A stretch of DNA of 64,000 nt from Longitalea arenae. GTDB taxonomy: Bacteria > Bacteroidota > Bacteroidia > Chitinophagales > Chitinophagaceae. The stretch is from the NCBI RefSeq assembly GCF_016924755.1, contig NZ_JAFFJX010000015.1:62001-126000 (forward strand), in the 5' to 3' direction. The position numbers and the translations under genes were made by a program. This document shows positions 29,701-38,590 of the stretch, in pieces (position 1 is the stretch's first letter; each line of letters opens with the position of its first letter). Under the pieces are notes generated by a model. The model was not told the DNA's origin. It made no database searches and saw only the letters and a list, made by a program, of their open reading frames with translations.

Positions 29701-31426
29701 CCGCTTTTTTCACATTGACATAAAAATTCCTGTCAACACTAAAATTCGCGGCATTCGCATTACCCGTAACGATCGTCCATTCTTCATTCGGGCGGATCCA
29801 TTTTTCCTCACTGCCCCATTTGATCTTTACCGGCATAGTAAATCCTTTAATGCAATTGGTGAACCGGATCCGCAGCTCTTTTCCCCTGATCAAATATTCC
29901 AGGGTCGGGATCTGGGTGGTGCGAAGATATTGATCAAAGACCTTTGAAAGATCAATGCCCGATTCACGGCTCATATAGTTTTCCACTTCTTTGGTGGTAA
30001 CCGTTTTGTGGTAATAGGTTTTGTTCAACCCGCGCAAAATGGTGCGAAAGGCAGAATCGTTGTTGATGATCTGCCGGATGGTATGTAAGAGATTGCCGCC
30101 CTTGTAATACATGTCACCGCTGCCTTCCTGGTTCACGCCATAGGGACCGATGACGGGAATGTCGTTCTGGATCAATTTGCGGGTGCCAATGCAATACTCG
30201 TTACCGGCCGCTGCGCCATATTCACAGGTGGTGAACAGGGTCTCGGAATAATTGGTAAACCCTTCATGCACCCACATATCGGCAATATCATTGCTGGTGA
30301 TATTATTGGCAAACCATTCGTGCCCGCTTTCATGTACAATAATAAAATCCCATTTGCTGCCCCAGCCGCTGCCCGAAAGATCACGGCCCAGGTAGCCGTT
30401 CTTGAATTCGTTGCCATAGGCGACCGCACTTTGATGCTCCATGCCCAGGTGCGGCGCTTCTACCAGTTTGTACCCATCTTCATAAAAAGGGTAGGGGCCG
30501 AACCAGTATTCAAAACATTTCAGCATGGGCTGAACCTGCCTGAACTGTTTTTTGGCTTTTTCAAGATCGTAATCCAGCACCCAGTAATCGCAATTCAGCC
30601 GGCCTTTTTCACCGCTATAGTCCTCATGCCAGGTTACATATTTGCCAATGTATGGAACAATGTTATAATTGTTGATCGGATTGGTGACCTGCCAGGTATA
30701 CACGGTAGTTCCATTGTTGCCGGGTGTTTTGGCCTGCAGGCGGCCATTGGCCACGGCTACCAGGGTATCAGGTACTGTTATACTTACACTGGCGCCGCTG
30801 TCGGGTTCATCGCTTTGGTGGTCTTTACAGGGATACCATACACTGGCGCCAAGGCCCTGGCAGGCTACGGTCATCCAGGGACGGCCCTGTTTATCCTTGC
30901 TCCACACCCAGCCGCCATCCCAGGGCGCCCGCAGTGCTTCGCGCGGTGTACCATGATAACTCACTTCTATGACCTGCGTTGAATTTGCCCTGAGATCGGG
31001 CATGGTCACCCACCAGGCATTGCCATCCTGCTGAAAGGAGAGCTTTCTTTTGTTTTCCAGGGCCTGATTACCCGATACGGCGCTATTGCCGGTTTCTGCG
31101 CCTAAAAAGATGCTGTCGATGACCATGGGTTCCTGCAGGTCGAGCTGCAGTTTATTCCCGCCTCTTAATACGCGAATGGTGAGGCGGTTTTTTCCCTGGA
31201 TGGATTTGGTGGTATAATCGGGGGTTAGCTGAATATCGTAGCGTAAAACGTTCCACCAGGCCCTTTCAGGGGTAATGGTGCCCCGCAGGGTATCCTGGCG
31301 GGTATACTGCTTCTTATGGTTCAACGGTTGTGCGTCGCAGGAAGCAGCAATGAAAAGGAGGAGTGAGCAATGAAGGATTAAAAATAAAAAAGTATTCGAT
31401 GAACGGCTTTGTTTTATCTGAATCAC
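29693..31426 (-). CDS. M1 family zinc metallopeptidase
   Basis: 577 residues starting at GTG. The N-terminal 30 residues include a hydrophobic export signal ending near ASCDAQ. The M1 zinc site is complete: HESGH (365-369) and E388 in WVHEGFTNYSE; GMEH (328-331) stands for the exopeptidase G-x-M-E-N motif. It trims N-terminal residues from peptides in the periplasm or outside. Next to it, divergently, lies a peptide-binding lipoprotein gene, so the two may work together in peptide use. Its stop lies in a repeat arm. Confidence 0.88.
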   Translation of the reverse strand: MIQIKQSRSSNTFLFLILHCSLLLFIAASCDAQPLNHKKQYTRQDTLRGTITPERAWWNVLRYDIQLTPDYTTKSIQGKNRLTIRVLRGGNKLQLDLQEPMVIDSIFLGAETGNSAVSGNQALENKRKLSFQQDGNAWWVTMPDLRANSTQVIEVSYHGTPREALRAPWDGGWVWSKDKQGRPWMTVACQGLGASVWYPCKDHQSDEPDSGASVSITVPDTLVAVANGRLQAKTPGNNGTTVYTWQVTNPINNYNIVPYIGKYVTWHEDYSGEKGRLNCDYWVLDYDLEKAKKQFRQVQPMLKCFEYWFGPYPFYEDGYKLVEAPHLGMEHQSAVAYGNEFKNGYLGRDLSGSGWGSKWDFIIVHESGHEWFANNITSNDIADMWVHEGFTNYSETLFTTCEYGAAAGNEYCIGTRKLIQNDIPVIGPYGVNQEGSGDMYYKGGNLLHTIRQIINNDSAFRTILRGLNKTYYHKTVTTKEVENYMSRESGIDLSKVFDQYLRTTQIPTLEYLIRGKELRIRFTNCIKGFTMPVKIKWGSEEKWIRPNEEWTIVTGNANAANFSVDRNFYVNVKKAGN

Positions 31427-31439
31427 TTGATATATTTTA

Positions 31440-31497
31440 AATTAGCAAATTAGCAGATCGCGAACACGCCGAAAGCGGACTGGCGTTTGCTAATTTG
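31440..31497. repeat. Short inverted repeat of AAATTAGCA words in a divergent promoter region
   Basis: aaattagcaaattagcag and gtttgctaatttg are inverted around about 28 bases, between the divergent M1 peptidase and peptide-binding genes. Same word family as 5138-5253. Confidence 0.5.
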
Positions 31498-31503
31498 AAG
31501 ATT

Positions 31504-33129
31504 ATGAATCGTAAAGTTATATTTTTTGCGGTCTTTTACGGCGCCATTTTATTGAATGCATGTGGCAGCCGTACAGGCGGTAATAAACAGGTGTTCCACT
31601 ACAATGAAGCTACCGGTATTGCAACCCTCGACCCTGCTTTTGCCAAGAACCAATCGATCATCTGGGCGGTTCATCAGCTGTACAATACACTGGTTGAAAC
31701 AAACGAAGCCCTTGAGATCGTACCTTCGCTGGCCTATAGCTGGGATGTATCGGCTGACCGTAAAGTGTATACGTTCCATTTACGGCCTGATGTTTTTTTT
31801 CATGACAGCGATGCTTTTCCGCAGGGAAAAGGCCGTAAGCTGACCGCCTTTGACGTAGCATATAGTTTTAGCCGCATCATTGACCCTGCCACCGCCAGCA
31901 GCGGCGCCTGGATCTTTAACGAGCGGGTGGCCGATAAAGAAGCTTTCAGGGCGCTGAATGATTCTACTTTTCAGCTGACCCTGAAAAGGCCCTTTGCGCC
32001 GATCCTGGGTTTGTTAAGCATGCAGTATTGTTCCATTGTGCCCAGGGAGGTTATCACAAAATATGGCGCTGATTTCCGCAGCCATCCCTGTGGAACCGGT
32101 CCGTTCAAATTCAAAGCCTGGGAAGAAGGCCAGGCCATGATCCTGCAGAAGAATGAAAAATACTTCGAGCGCGACAGCAGCGGAAAGCCCCTGCCTTACC
32201 TGGATGGAATCAAGATCACGTTCTTCGACAACAAGGCCACCGAGTTCCTGTTGTTCAGGCAGGGTGAGCTGGATTTTATCAATGATATTGATCCTTCGTT
32301 CAAAGATGAGATCCTGACCAAAAAAGGCGAGCTGCATAAAGAATGGCAGGGTAAGATCATCTTATCGAAACATTCCTACCTGAATACGGAATACCTGGGT
32401 ATTTTAATGGAAAAAGACAATGCCCTGGTGAATCAATCGCCATTGCGCTTTAAACAGGTTCGCCAGGCGATCAATTATGGGTTCGACCGGCGCAAGATGA
32501 TCATGTACCTGTATAATTCGAAGGGAATGCCGGCCGAAAGCGGATTTATTCCAGCCGGTCTGCCTTCTTTTGATTCTGCTGTGGTAAAAGGGTATAGGTA
32601 TGATCCCGGAAAAGCCCGGGTCTTATTACGGGAAGCCGGTTTTCCCGATGGGGAAGGGTTACCGGCGATAAAATTGCTTACGATTGCCACGTACAGCGAT
32701 ATTGCCGGTTTTATTGCCCGTCAGCTGGAAGAGATCGGTATTAAGATCCAGATAGAAGTGATCCCTAAAAGCCTGTTACTGGAACATACGGCCAAATCGG
32801 AGGCTTTGTTTTTCCGGGGCAGCTGGATCGCCGATTTTCCGGAAGCAGAAAATTACCTGAGTGTGTTTTACGGCAAAAATCCGGCGCCGCCTAATTATAC
32901 ACGTTATCAGAATCCACGCTTTGATGCATTATATGAGCAGGCCATGGTAACGGAGGACGATAGCCTGCGGTATAAATTGTACCAGCAAATGGATCAGCTG
33001 GTGATCGATGATGCACCGGTAGTGCCCTTGTGGTACGATGAAGTGATCAGGCTGGTGCATCCGCATGTGAAGGGCTTTCATGCAAATGGCTTAAATTTGC
33101 TGGAATTGAGACGAACGTATCTAAAATAG
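31504..33129 (+). CDS. Peptide/oligopeptide ABC-transporter substrate-binding lipoprotein
   Basis: 541 residues from ATG 31504 (an in-frame TTG lies 3 codons earlier). The lipobox LNAC places C20 at the membrane. The SBP_bac_5 fold is clear: LDPAFAKNQSIIWAVHQLYNTL, LAYSWDVSADRKVYTFHLRPDVFFHD, TAFDVAYSFSRIIDP, HPCGTGPFKF and, late, DFPEAENYLSVFY. It would bind peptides for uptake. No permease or ATPase gene is adjacent, so it is an orphan here. The TAG stop is part of the first heptamer of the array at 33126. Confidence 0.88.
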   Translation: MNRKVIFFAVFYGAILLNACGSRTGGNKQVFHYNEATGIATLDPAFAKNQSIIWAVHQLYNTLVETNEALEIVPSLAYSWDVSADRKVYTFHLRPDVFFHDSDAFPQGKGRKLTAFDVAYSFSRIIDPATASSGAWIFNERVADKEAFRALNDSTFQLTLKRPFAPILGLLSMQYCSIVPREVITKYGADFRSHPCGTGPFKFKAWEEGQAMILQKNEKYFERDSSGKPLPYLDGIKITFFDNKATEFLLFRQGELDFINDIDPSFKDEILTKKGELHKEWQGKIILSKHSYLNTEYLGILMEKDNALVNQSPLRFKQVRQAINYGFDRRKMIMYLYNSKGMPAESGFIPAGLPSFDSAVVKGYRYDPGKARVLLREAGFPDGEGLPAIKLLTIATYSDIAGFIARQLEEIGIKIQIEVIPKSLLLEHTAKSEALFFRGSWIADFPEAENYLSVFYGKNPAPPNYTRYQNPRFDALYEQAMVTEDDSLRYKLYQQMDQLVIDDAPVVPLWYDEVIRLVHPHVKGFHANGLNLLELRRTYLK

Positions 33130-33184
33130 TTTATGGTTTATAGTTTATCGTTTTTCCACAAACCACAAACTACAAACCACAAAC
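33126..33184. repeat. Four-by-four inverted heptamers filling the gap between convergent genes
   Basis: Left arm: atagttt atggttt atagttt atcgttt (33126-33153). Right arm: cacaaac cacaaac tacaaac cacaaac (33157-33184). The arms are inverted complements with one A-C mismatch per unit and a 3-base centre. The left end contains the stop of the peptide-binding gene; the right end lies 2 bases from the msrA stop. Confidence 0.9.
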
Positions 33185-33186
33185 CT

Positions 33187-33843
33187 TTAGTGTTTAAGTT
33201 TACTCTTAAACACCTTCTGAAACTTTTCCACCTTTGGCCTGATCACAATATTGCAATAAGGCTGTGCGCCGTTCTGGTTGTAATAATCCTGGTGGTAGTT
33301 CTCGGCCACATAAAACTTGTTAAAGGGCGCGATCTCTGTAACGATCGGATTATTGAATGCGCCGCTTTTATCGAGTTCCGCCTTGTACTTTTCGGCTTTT
33401 TCTTTTTGTTCATTATTGTGATAAAAGATAACGCTCCGGTATTGCGTGCCTACATCATTGCCCTGCCGGTTGAGCGTGGTAGGGTCATGTGTTTGCCAAA
33501 ATACTTCCAGCAGTTCATCATAGGTGATCTTCGCGGGATCGTATACGATCTGCAGGACTTCCGCATGGCCGGTATTGCCGGTACATACCTGTTTGTAAGA
33601 GGGGTTGTCAACATGTCCGCCGCTATAGCCCGAAGTTGCAGAAATTACACCATCCAATTGCTGAAAGATAGCTTCCGTACACCAAAAGCAACCGTTACCA
33701 AAAGTAGCGGTATCGGTCGCAGCGTTCGTAACATTATTTGTATTTGTTGTCATATCCTTACTTATATGCTTTTTTGCTTGTTTTTGCGCACAGGAAAACA
33801 GGGTGGCCAGGGTAACCAGGGCACTGGTAAAGAGCAGCTTCAT
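33187..33843 (-). CDS. msrA: Peptide methionine sulfoxide reductase MsrA, lipoprotein form
   Basis: 218 residues from ATG 33841-33843, chosen because it opens a lipoprotein signal (LFSC, C18). The MsrA domain has the catalytic GNGCFWCTEA (C52) and then SGYSGGHVDNPSYKQVCTGNTGHAEV, and HQDYYNQN near the end. It reduces methionine-S-sulfoxide in damaged envelope proteins. No msrB is adjacent. It converges on the peptide-binding gene across a repeat-only gap. Confidence 0.92.
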   Translation of the reverse strand: MKLLFTSALVTLATLFSCAQKQAKKHISKDMTTNTNNVTNAATDTATFGNGCFWCTEAIFQQLDGVISATSGYSGGHVDNPSYKQVCTGNTGHAEVLQIVYDPAKITYDELLEVFWQTHDPTTLNRQGNDVGTQYRSVIFYHNNEQKEKAEKYKAELDKSGAFNNPIVTEIAPFNKFYVAENYHQDYYNQNGAQPYCNIVIRPKVEKFQKVFKSKLKH

Positions 33844-33944
33844 ACCATATTGATTTAACAGATGAATCATTGTTTTGTTATTAAACACACCATATACGCG
33901 GGCTGTGCTGTGGCAGATGTTAATGAATTACAAAAGTACCCAAA

Positions 33945-33972
33945 TAAAAAACTGCATCCGGCGGATGCAGTT
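33945..33972 (-). terminator. Hairpin after the 287-aa gene
   Basis: Leftward: perfect 10-bp stem AACTGCATCC / GGATGCAGTT with a 3-base loop followed by TTTTATTT, about 130 bases past the stop at 34101. Confidence 0.8.
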
Positions 33973-34057
33973 CAAAGTTCACTGTTTTATGTTTAAAGTT
34001 CCGGGATTATTGAAATAATGAAGTTTGATTTGAGTTTTACAAATTGAGGCTGTATTG

Positions 34058-34101
34058 ATTATCACATTATCACATTGTCACATTATCACATCATCACATT
34101 C
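34058..34101. repeat. Five octamers ATTATCAC ending at a stop codon
   Basis: attatcac attatcac attgtcac attatcac atcatcac attc, the last base starting the TAG of the 287-aa gene (minus strand). One arm only. Confidence 0.85.
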
Positions 34102-34964
34102 TATCTGTGTCTTCTTCTCACTGTAGTTGTCGTTCTTGAATATTTCCTGCCCCGGGGTCCATGAACAGTCGTTGTTTTTTTGGTCACCCGGTAATTGTTC
34201 ACTGCGACCTGGTGGCGGGTTCTTACGGTAACCGATGAAACGCGCATGGGCTGGTAAATGCGGGGCGCTACAATAACACGCCTGGTGCTAACTACAGCAT
34301 AATGCGGGCGGTAGCGGTAACGAACCGGGCGGTACACATGCCAGGCCAGCGGGCGCCAGGGGCGATACGAAACAGGCCGGGTGCGCCAGCTAAAGGGAGA
34401 AACCCATACTACATAAGAGGGGGCGTAAACATAGCGCACACAAGGCCATGCCCAAACATTCACAACGATGCCGAGGGCCGTGTTATCGGTATCTGGACCA
34501 CTGCCCAGCCTTGAATTGTTTTGGATATAAGCATGATCGCGACTGTCGTCCGGTTCAACTATGATTTCTTCCCCAAAAATGTCTTCATCGCCTACGATGT
34601 CGATCACCGCATTTTCTGAACCGGTCTTTTCCAGTTCTATCACTGCGATGTCCTGGTTTTCGTTTTCAGACACCAGGGCCTGCAGCACGAAGATCTGCAC
34701 CTCATTTTCACGTTTGCTGACCACGCGGATATAATCGGTATTGCCATCTTCATTGAGATCGAGGTTGTTCACCTTGCTATCTTCGGTATTGAGCAATTTT
34801 TCAAATTCTTCGGGAGAGGCTGCTTTCTTAAACAGCTCAAGCGCACCCTGGAGGCTGAAATTATCACCGGGTACACGGGCCGAATCGGGTAAGGAATGGC
34901 GGGTTTGGGCTTGTAAAGTGCTGGCAGAAATGAAAATAAGCACTCCGGGTATAAGATGCTTCAT
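34101..34964 (-). CDS. Exported protein with a calcium-loop-like motif and Arg/Tyr/Trp-rich tail
   Basis: 287 residues, not recognised as a named family. Signal peptide MKHLIPGVLIFISASTLQAQ. Residues 40-140 are acidic and contain LDLNEDGNTDYIRV, which looks like a DxDxDG calcium-binding loop. After about 160 the composition changes sharply to aromatic and arginine-rich (WRTRPVSYRPWRPLAWHVYR), ending in a basic GRKYSRTTTTVRRRHR tail. The tail may bind the cell surface or nucleic acid; that is a guess. It stands alone and is followed by an octamer array. Confidence 0.6.
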   Translation of the reverse strand: MKHLIPGVLIFISASTLQAQTRHSLPDSARVPGDNFSLQGALELFKKAASPEEFEKLLNTEDSKVNNLDLNEDGNTDYIRVVSKRENEVQIFVLQALVSENENQDIAVIELEKTGSENAVIDIVGDEDIFGEEIIVEPDDSRDHAYIQNNSRLGSGPDTDNTALGIVVNVWAWPCVRYVYAPSYVVWVSPFSWRTRPVSYRPWRPLAWHVYRPVRYRYRPHYAVVSTRRVIVAPRIYQPMRVSSVTVRTRHQVAVNNYRVTKKTTTVHGPRGRKYSRTTTTVRRRHR

Positions 34965-35120
34965 GTTGCAATTGGTTTGCAGTTCAGACGGGAGATCGGC
35001 GAGAAAGTTTAACTGCTGTAAAGCGGGAAAAATTAATATATTAATTTCCTGAATATATTGGAAATGAATTGCAGGATCAAATCGCCTTTTGTATTATTAC
35101 GCCTGCTATATGGATTTAAT

Positions 35121-35567
35121 ATGAAGAAGTTTGAAAATTTCCTGATCGTTCTGGTGCTGGTATTATTGTTTTTCAGTGCATCGAAGCATAGTGATGTGTC
35201 AATCGATATTCATTTGCATGATACTTTTTACGTGATCAACAGCGCCTATGTAACGGGTTGGTTTGCGTTATGGCTGCTTATTGTTTTTTTTCTTTTTAAA
35301 CTGATCAGGCGGCGCCGGCAGTATATAAATCCATTATTTACGATCACTTATAATGCCCTCACCCTGTTATTCTTTGGTGGCTTCCTATGGCTGGGTTTGT
35401 ATAACGCGCCTGCCAATGGCGTTGGCTTTACAAATGCTGAGATCGATGGCCTGATATTCCGTAATCAAATGCGCGTGGTGTTTGCCTGGTGCCTGCTTGC
35501 TGTTCAGGTTATTTTTCTACTATATTTTGCTGTTCAACTGTTAAAAAAGCCTGCCGTCCAACGCTAG
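35121..35567 (+). CDS. Small membrane protein with a cytochrome-oxidase-subunit-I-like motif
   Basis: 148 residues from ATG 35121; an in-frame start lies 21 codons earlier. Four membrane helices are visible. Between helix 1 and 2 is SIDIHLHDTFYVINSAYVTG, which matches the Cox1 segment before and in helix X (SLDIVLHDTYYVVAHFHYV) in its DI-x-LHDT-(Y/F)-YV core, but the two haem-ligand histidines of AHFH are replaced by NSAY. No other oxidase subunit is present. It may belong to an uncharacterised Bacteroidota family; function unknown. Confidence 0.6.
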   Translation: MKKFENFLIVLVLVLLFFSASKHSDVSIDIHLHDTFYVINSAYVTGWFALWLLIVFFLFKLIRRRRQYINPLFTITYNALTLLFFGGFLWLGLYNAPANGVGFTNAEIDGLIFRNQMRVVFAWCLLAVQVIFLLYFAVQLLKKPAVQR

Positions 35568-35626
35568 GGTGCAATCTATGATGTTATTCCGGGGCAGCAC
35601 ATCATTCCACTACCAAAAAACTATAC

Positions 35627-35634
35627 TACCTTTG
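35627..35634 (+). promoter_or_regulatory. Candidate -7 promoter box for mutS2
   Basis: TACCTTTG, 24 bases before the ATG at 35658. No good -33 element is seen. Confidence 0.5.
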
Positions 35635-35657
35635 CCGGTTCGAGAGGAGTTATTTAT

Positions 35658-37772
35658 ATGAAGTTTTTTCCGGAATCGGCGTTATCACAACTGGAGTTTG
35701 ATAAAGTAAAGGCCTTGCTTGAAGAGCATTGTAAAACGGAGTATGCGAAAAGCAAGTCGCAGGAACTGCGCATTCATACGCGCAAAGAGTTTATTGAACT
35801 GGAGTTACGACAAAGCCACGAATACAAATTACTGATAGAGCACAGCATGTATTTCCCGAATGATTACGTGCTGAATTTAGCGAAGGAATTACGTTTGCTC
35901 GGCATTCCCGGCGGCGTATTGACCGGCGAACAGTTTATCCAGGTGCGTAAACTGGCAGAAAGTATGCAGAACATTTTCCGCTGGTTCGATAGTGACCGGC
36001 GGCTGGCCTATCCCGCGCTGGTAAAGGTGATCGAAGACACCTATTATGAAAAGGTGATCATGGAGCTGATCGACGATGTGTTGCTTGAAAATGGCGAGGT
36101 GAAGGACAATGCATCAGAAGACCTGGCACGCATTCGCAGTACTTTATACAGGCGCAGGACCGAATTGCGCCGCCTGTTCGACAAGATCGTGCAGAAGCTG
36201 AGCAAAGCGGGTTATACCGCTGATATAGATGAAGCGTTTTTGAACGGACGCCGTGTGGTGGCCATTGTGGCTGAGCAAAAACGCCAGGTAAAAGGGATTT
36301 TACATGGCGAAAGCGATACCCGCCGCACTTCTTTTATTGAACCGGAAGAGACCATCGAGCTGAACAATGAGATCTTTTCCCTGGAAAATGAAGAGCGCCG
36401 GGAAGTGTACCGCATCCTGCAGCAACTGACCGCGCGTTTAGCCATGTACGCTCCTTTGCTGAAGACCTGGCACCAGGTATTGGGTGAATTTGATTTTATT
36501 CAGGCTAAGGCAAAGCTGGCGCTGGATATGAACGGCAGCTTTCCATTGTTGAATGATAAAGCGCATGTGCATCTTGTGCAGGCATACCATCCATTGTTAT
36601 ACCTGTACAACCAGCGATCTAAAAAAGCCACCATCCCGGTTGATGTAACGCTGGATGAAAAAAATCGCATCCTCGTTATTTCGGGGCCGAACGCAGGTGG
36701 TAAAACCGTTACCATGAAAACGGTAGGCCTTACCCAACTGATGATCCAAAGCGGTTTGCTGGTACCCGTACATCCCAATTCGGTGTTTGGGATCTTTAAA
36801 CAGATCATGATACATATTGGTGATACACAAAGCATCGAGTTTGAGTTAAGTACCTATAGTTCGCACCTCCTGCACATGAAGCATTTTATTGAAAATGCCA
36901 ATGGCAAGACCCTCTTCTTCATCGATGAGCTGGGAAGCGGTAGTGATCCCAATTTAGGCGGTGCCTTTGCAGAGGTGATCATGGAAGAACTGGGACATAA
37001 ACATGCGATGGGTATTGTTACCACCCACTACCTGAACCTGAAGGTAATGGCCAACAAAACGCCGGGTATCATTAACGGCGCCATGGCTTTTGACGAAAAG
37101 AGTTTGATGCCTTTATATAAACTGACTATTGGTAAACCGGGTAGTTCCTATACTTTTTCGATAGCCGAACGCATCGGCCTCGATCAACGGTTGATCAATC
37201 GCGCCCGCAACCTGGTAGAAGAGGATCATTTCAGGCTCGACAAATTGTTGAACCGCACCGAGCAGGACCTGCGTGAAATTGAAAAGAAGGAAAAGGAACT
37301 GACCAGGCTTATTAAAGAGAATGAAAAGCTGCAGAAGGAAATGCAGCAGGTGATCAATAAGGAAAGGCATCAGCAGCAGGTTGAATTATTGAAACACCAG
37401 AACAAGGTGACCGAGGACCGGATCGCTTACCTGAAGGATATGGAGCGTAAGCTGAAGCAGCTCGTATTTGACTGGAAGAAAGCCGAAGATCAGGAAGATA
37501 AAAAAGAGCTGATCAGGCAAATGCATGCCCTGCTGTTCAAACAACACCAGAAACAGGCAACGGAAAAAGTGAAGAAAAAGATCAATTCAAAATATGATGA
37601 GGTAGGCGGTGAGGTGCAGGTAGGGGATAAGGTGCTGATGAAGAAGAATCACCAGGTGGGGGAGGTGAAGGAGATCCGTGGGAAAAAGGCCGTGGTACAA
37701 CTGGGTTTAATGCCTATTACGGTTTCCGTGGATGATATTGTGGTGGTTACTGAAAAACAGAGTGAAGATTAA
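35658..37772 (+). CDS. mutS2: MutS2-type ATPase without a C-terminal Smr nuclease domain
   Basis: 704 residues. The MutS core has Walker A GPNAGGKT (343-350), the Walker B segment KTLFFIDELGSGSDP, the signature region STYSSHLLHMK and the H-loop TTHYLNLKV. A long coiled coil (about 515-630) follows as usual in MutS2, then a KOW-like end VQVGDKVLMKKNHQVGEVKE. Family members of about 780 residues end in an Smr domain; here the chain stops after the KOW-like part. It would bind branched or ribosome-linked substrates without the usual cutting module. The stop codon abuts an octamer array. Confidence 0.88.
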   Translation: MKFFPESALSQLEFDKVKALLEEHCKTEYAKSKSQELRIHTRKEFIELELRQSHEYKLLIEHSMYFPNDYVLNLAKELRLLGIPGGVLTGEQFIQVRKLAESMQNIFRWFDSDRRLAYPALVKVIEDTYYEKVIMELIDDVLLENGEVKDNASEDLARIRSTLYRRRTELRRLFDKIVQKLSKAGYTADIDEAFLNGRRVVAIVAEQKRQVKGILHGESDTRRTSFIEPEETIELNNEIFSLENEERREVYRILQQLTARLAMYAPLLKTWHQVLGEFDFIQAKAKLALDMNGSFPLLNDKAHVHLVQAYHPLLYLYNQRSKKATIPVDVTLDEKNRILVISGPNAGGKTVTMKTVGLTQLMIQSGLLVPVHPNSVFGIFKQIMIHIGDTQSIEFELSTYSSHLLHMKHFIENANGKTLFFIDELGSGSDPNLGGAFAEVIMEELGHKHAMGIVTTHYLNLKVMANKTPGIINGAMAFDEKSLMPLYKLTIGKPGSSYTFSIAERIGLDQRLINRARNLVEEDHFRLDKLLNRTEQDLREIEKKEKELTRLIKENEKLQKEMQQVINKERHQQQVELLKHQNKVTEDRIAYLKDMERKLKQLVFDWKKAEDQEDKKELIRQMHALLFKQHQKQATEKVKKKINSKYDEVGGEVQVGDKVLMKKNHQVGEVKEIRGKKAVVQLGLMPITVSVDDIVVVTEKQSED

Positions 37773-37869
37773 GTTTATTGAGTTATTGAGTTATTGGGTT
37801 ATTGAGTATTGGGTTATTGAGTTATAACTTACAAACTGAATAACTAATGAACTTAATAACTTGTTTCAA
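37773..37869. repeat. Inverted octamer array TTGAGTTA after mutS2
   Basis: ttgagtta ttgagtta ttgggtta ttgagta ttgggtta ttgagtta, then inverted words (gaataact, aatgaact, taataact). It begins right after the TAA. Confidence 0.85.
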
Positions 37870-37890
37870 TTGATGAATCTTACCGAAATA

Positions 37891-37920
37891 AAAGGGGCCC
37901 ACAACAGTTGGGCCCTTTTT
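37891..37920. terminator. Bidirectional terminator between mutS2 and the CBS gene
   Basis: AAAGGGGCCCA / TGGGCCCTTTTT stem with a CAACAGT loop. T runs in both directions serve the two convergent genes. Confidence 0.9.
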
Positions 37921-37941
37921 CTTGAATGCCAGCCTGCGGCT

Positions 37942-38379
37942 TTATAAGCTGGAGTGCAGGTAGTCTTTTAATTGGGTGATTGTTTCCTCTTGCGACAGGA
38001 TCGTTTCTTTTACCACATCATTAATGGAAATGATCCCGGTTACTTCTGCGTCGTCGAATACAGGCAGGTACCGGATGTTTTTTTCGGACATTAACTGCAT
38101 GCAATAGTCAACTGTATCGTGTGCCGTAACGCGAGGCAGGTCGGAAGACATGATCTCCGATACCATTGTGTCGGTAGACGATTTTCCATTCAGGACCACC
38201 TTGCGCGAATAATCACGTTCAGTAACAATGCCCAGGTAGTGGCCATCTTCTAAAACCATCACGGAACCGATATTTTGATCGGCCATGATCTTCAGGGCTT
38301 CCAGTACGGTAGTATTGGGAGAAACGGTAGTAATATGGCTTCCTTTACGAAGCAGAATATCGGCCACTTTTTTATTCAT
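37942..38379 (-). CDS. Two-CBS-domain protein
   Basis: 145 residues consisting of a CBS pair: VSPNTTVLEALKIMADQNIGSVMVLEDGHYLGIVTERDYSRKV, then SDLPRVTAHDTVDYCMQLMSEKNIRYLPVFDDAEVTGIISINDVV. Such pairs bind adenosine nucleotides and regulate partner proteins; this one has no attached effector domain. It converges on mutS2 across a shared terminator. The 38380-38590 gap on its other side shows nothing recognisable. Confidence 0.88.
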   Translation of the reverse strand: MNKKVADILLRKGSHITTVSPNTTVLEALKIMADQNIGSVMVLEDGHYLGIVTERDYSRKVVLNGKSSTDTMVSEIMSSDLPRVTAHDTVDYCMQLMSEKNIRYLPVFDDAEVTGIISINDVVKETILSQEETITQLKDYLHSSL

Positions 38380-38590
38380 ACAGCAATGTTTTGGTGAACA
38401 ATCATTTAAAGTAAATTACAAAAAAGCGAGGGAAAAACAAGGCGGGCTGGCGTTTTATGTGAAAAACACGGTGTTTTTAAAGCTTTATTGACGGGGAAAA
38501 TATTTTTTTTCACACTTCTACCGGTCAAACAACGAATTTGGGGAAGCTTAATAAGTAAGGCGTACATTCCGGAACATTCATCCCCGGCTA

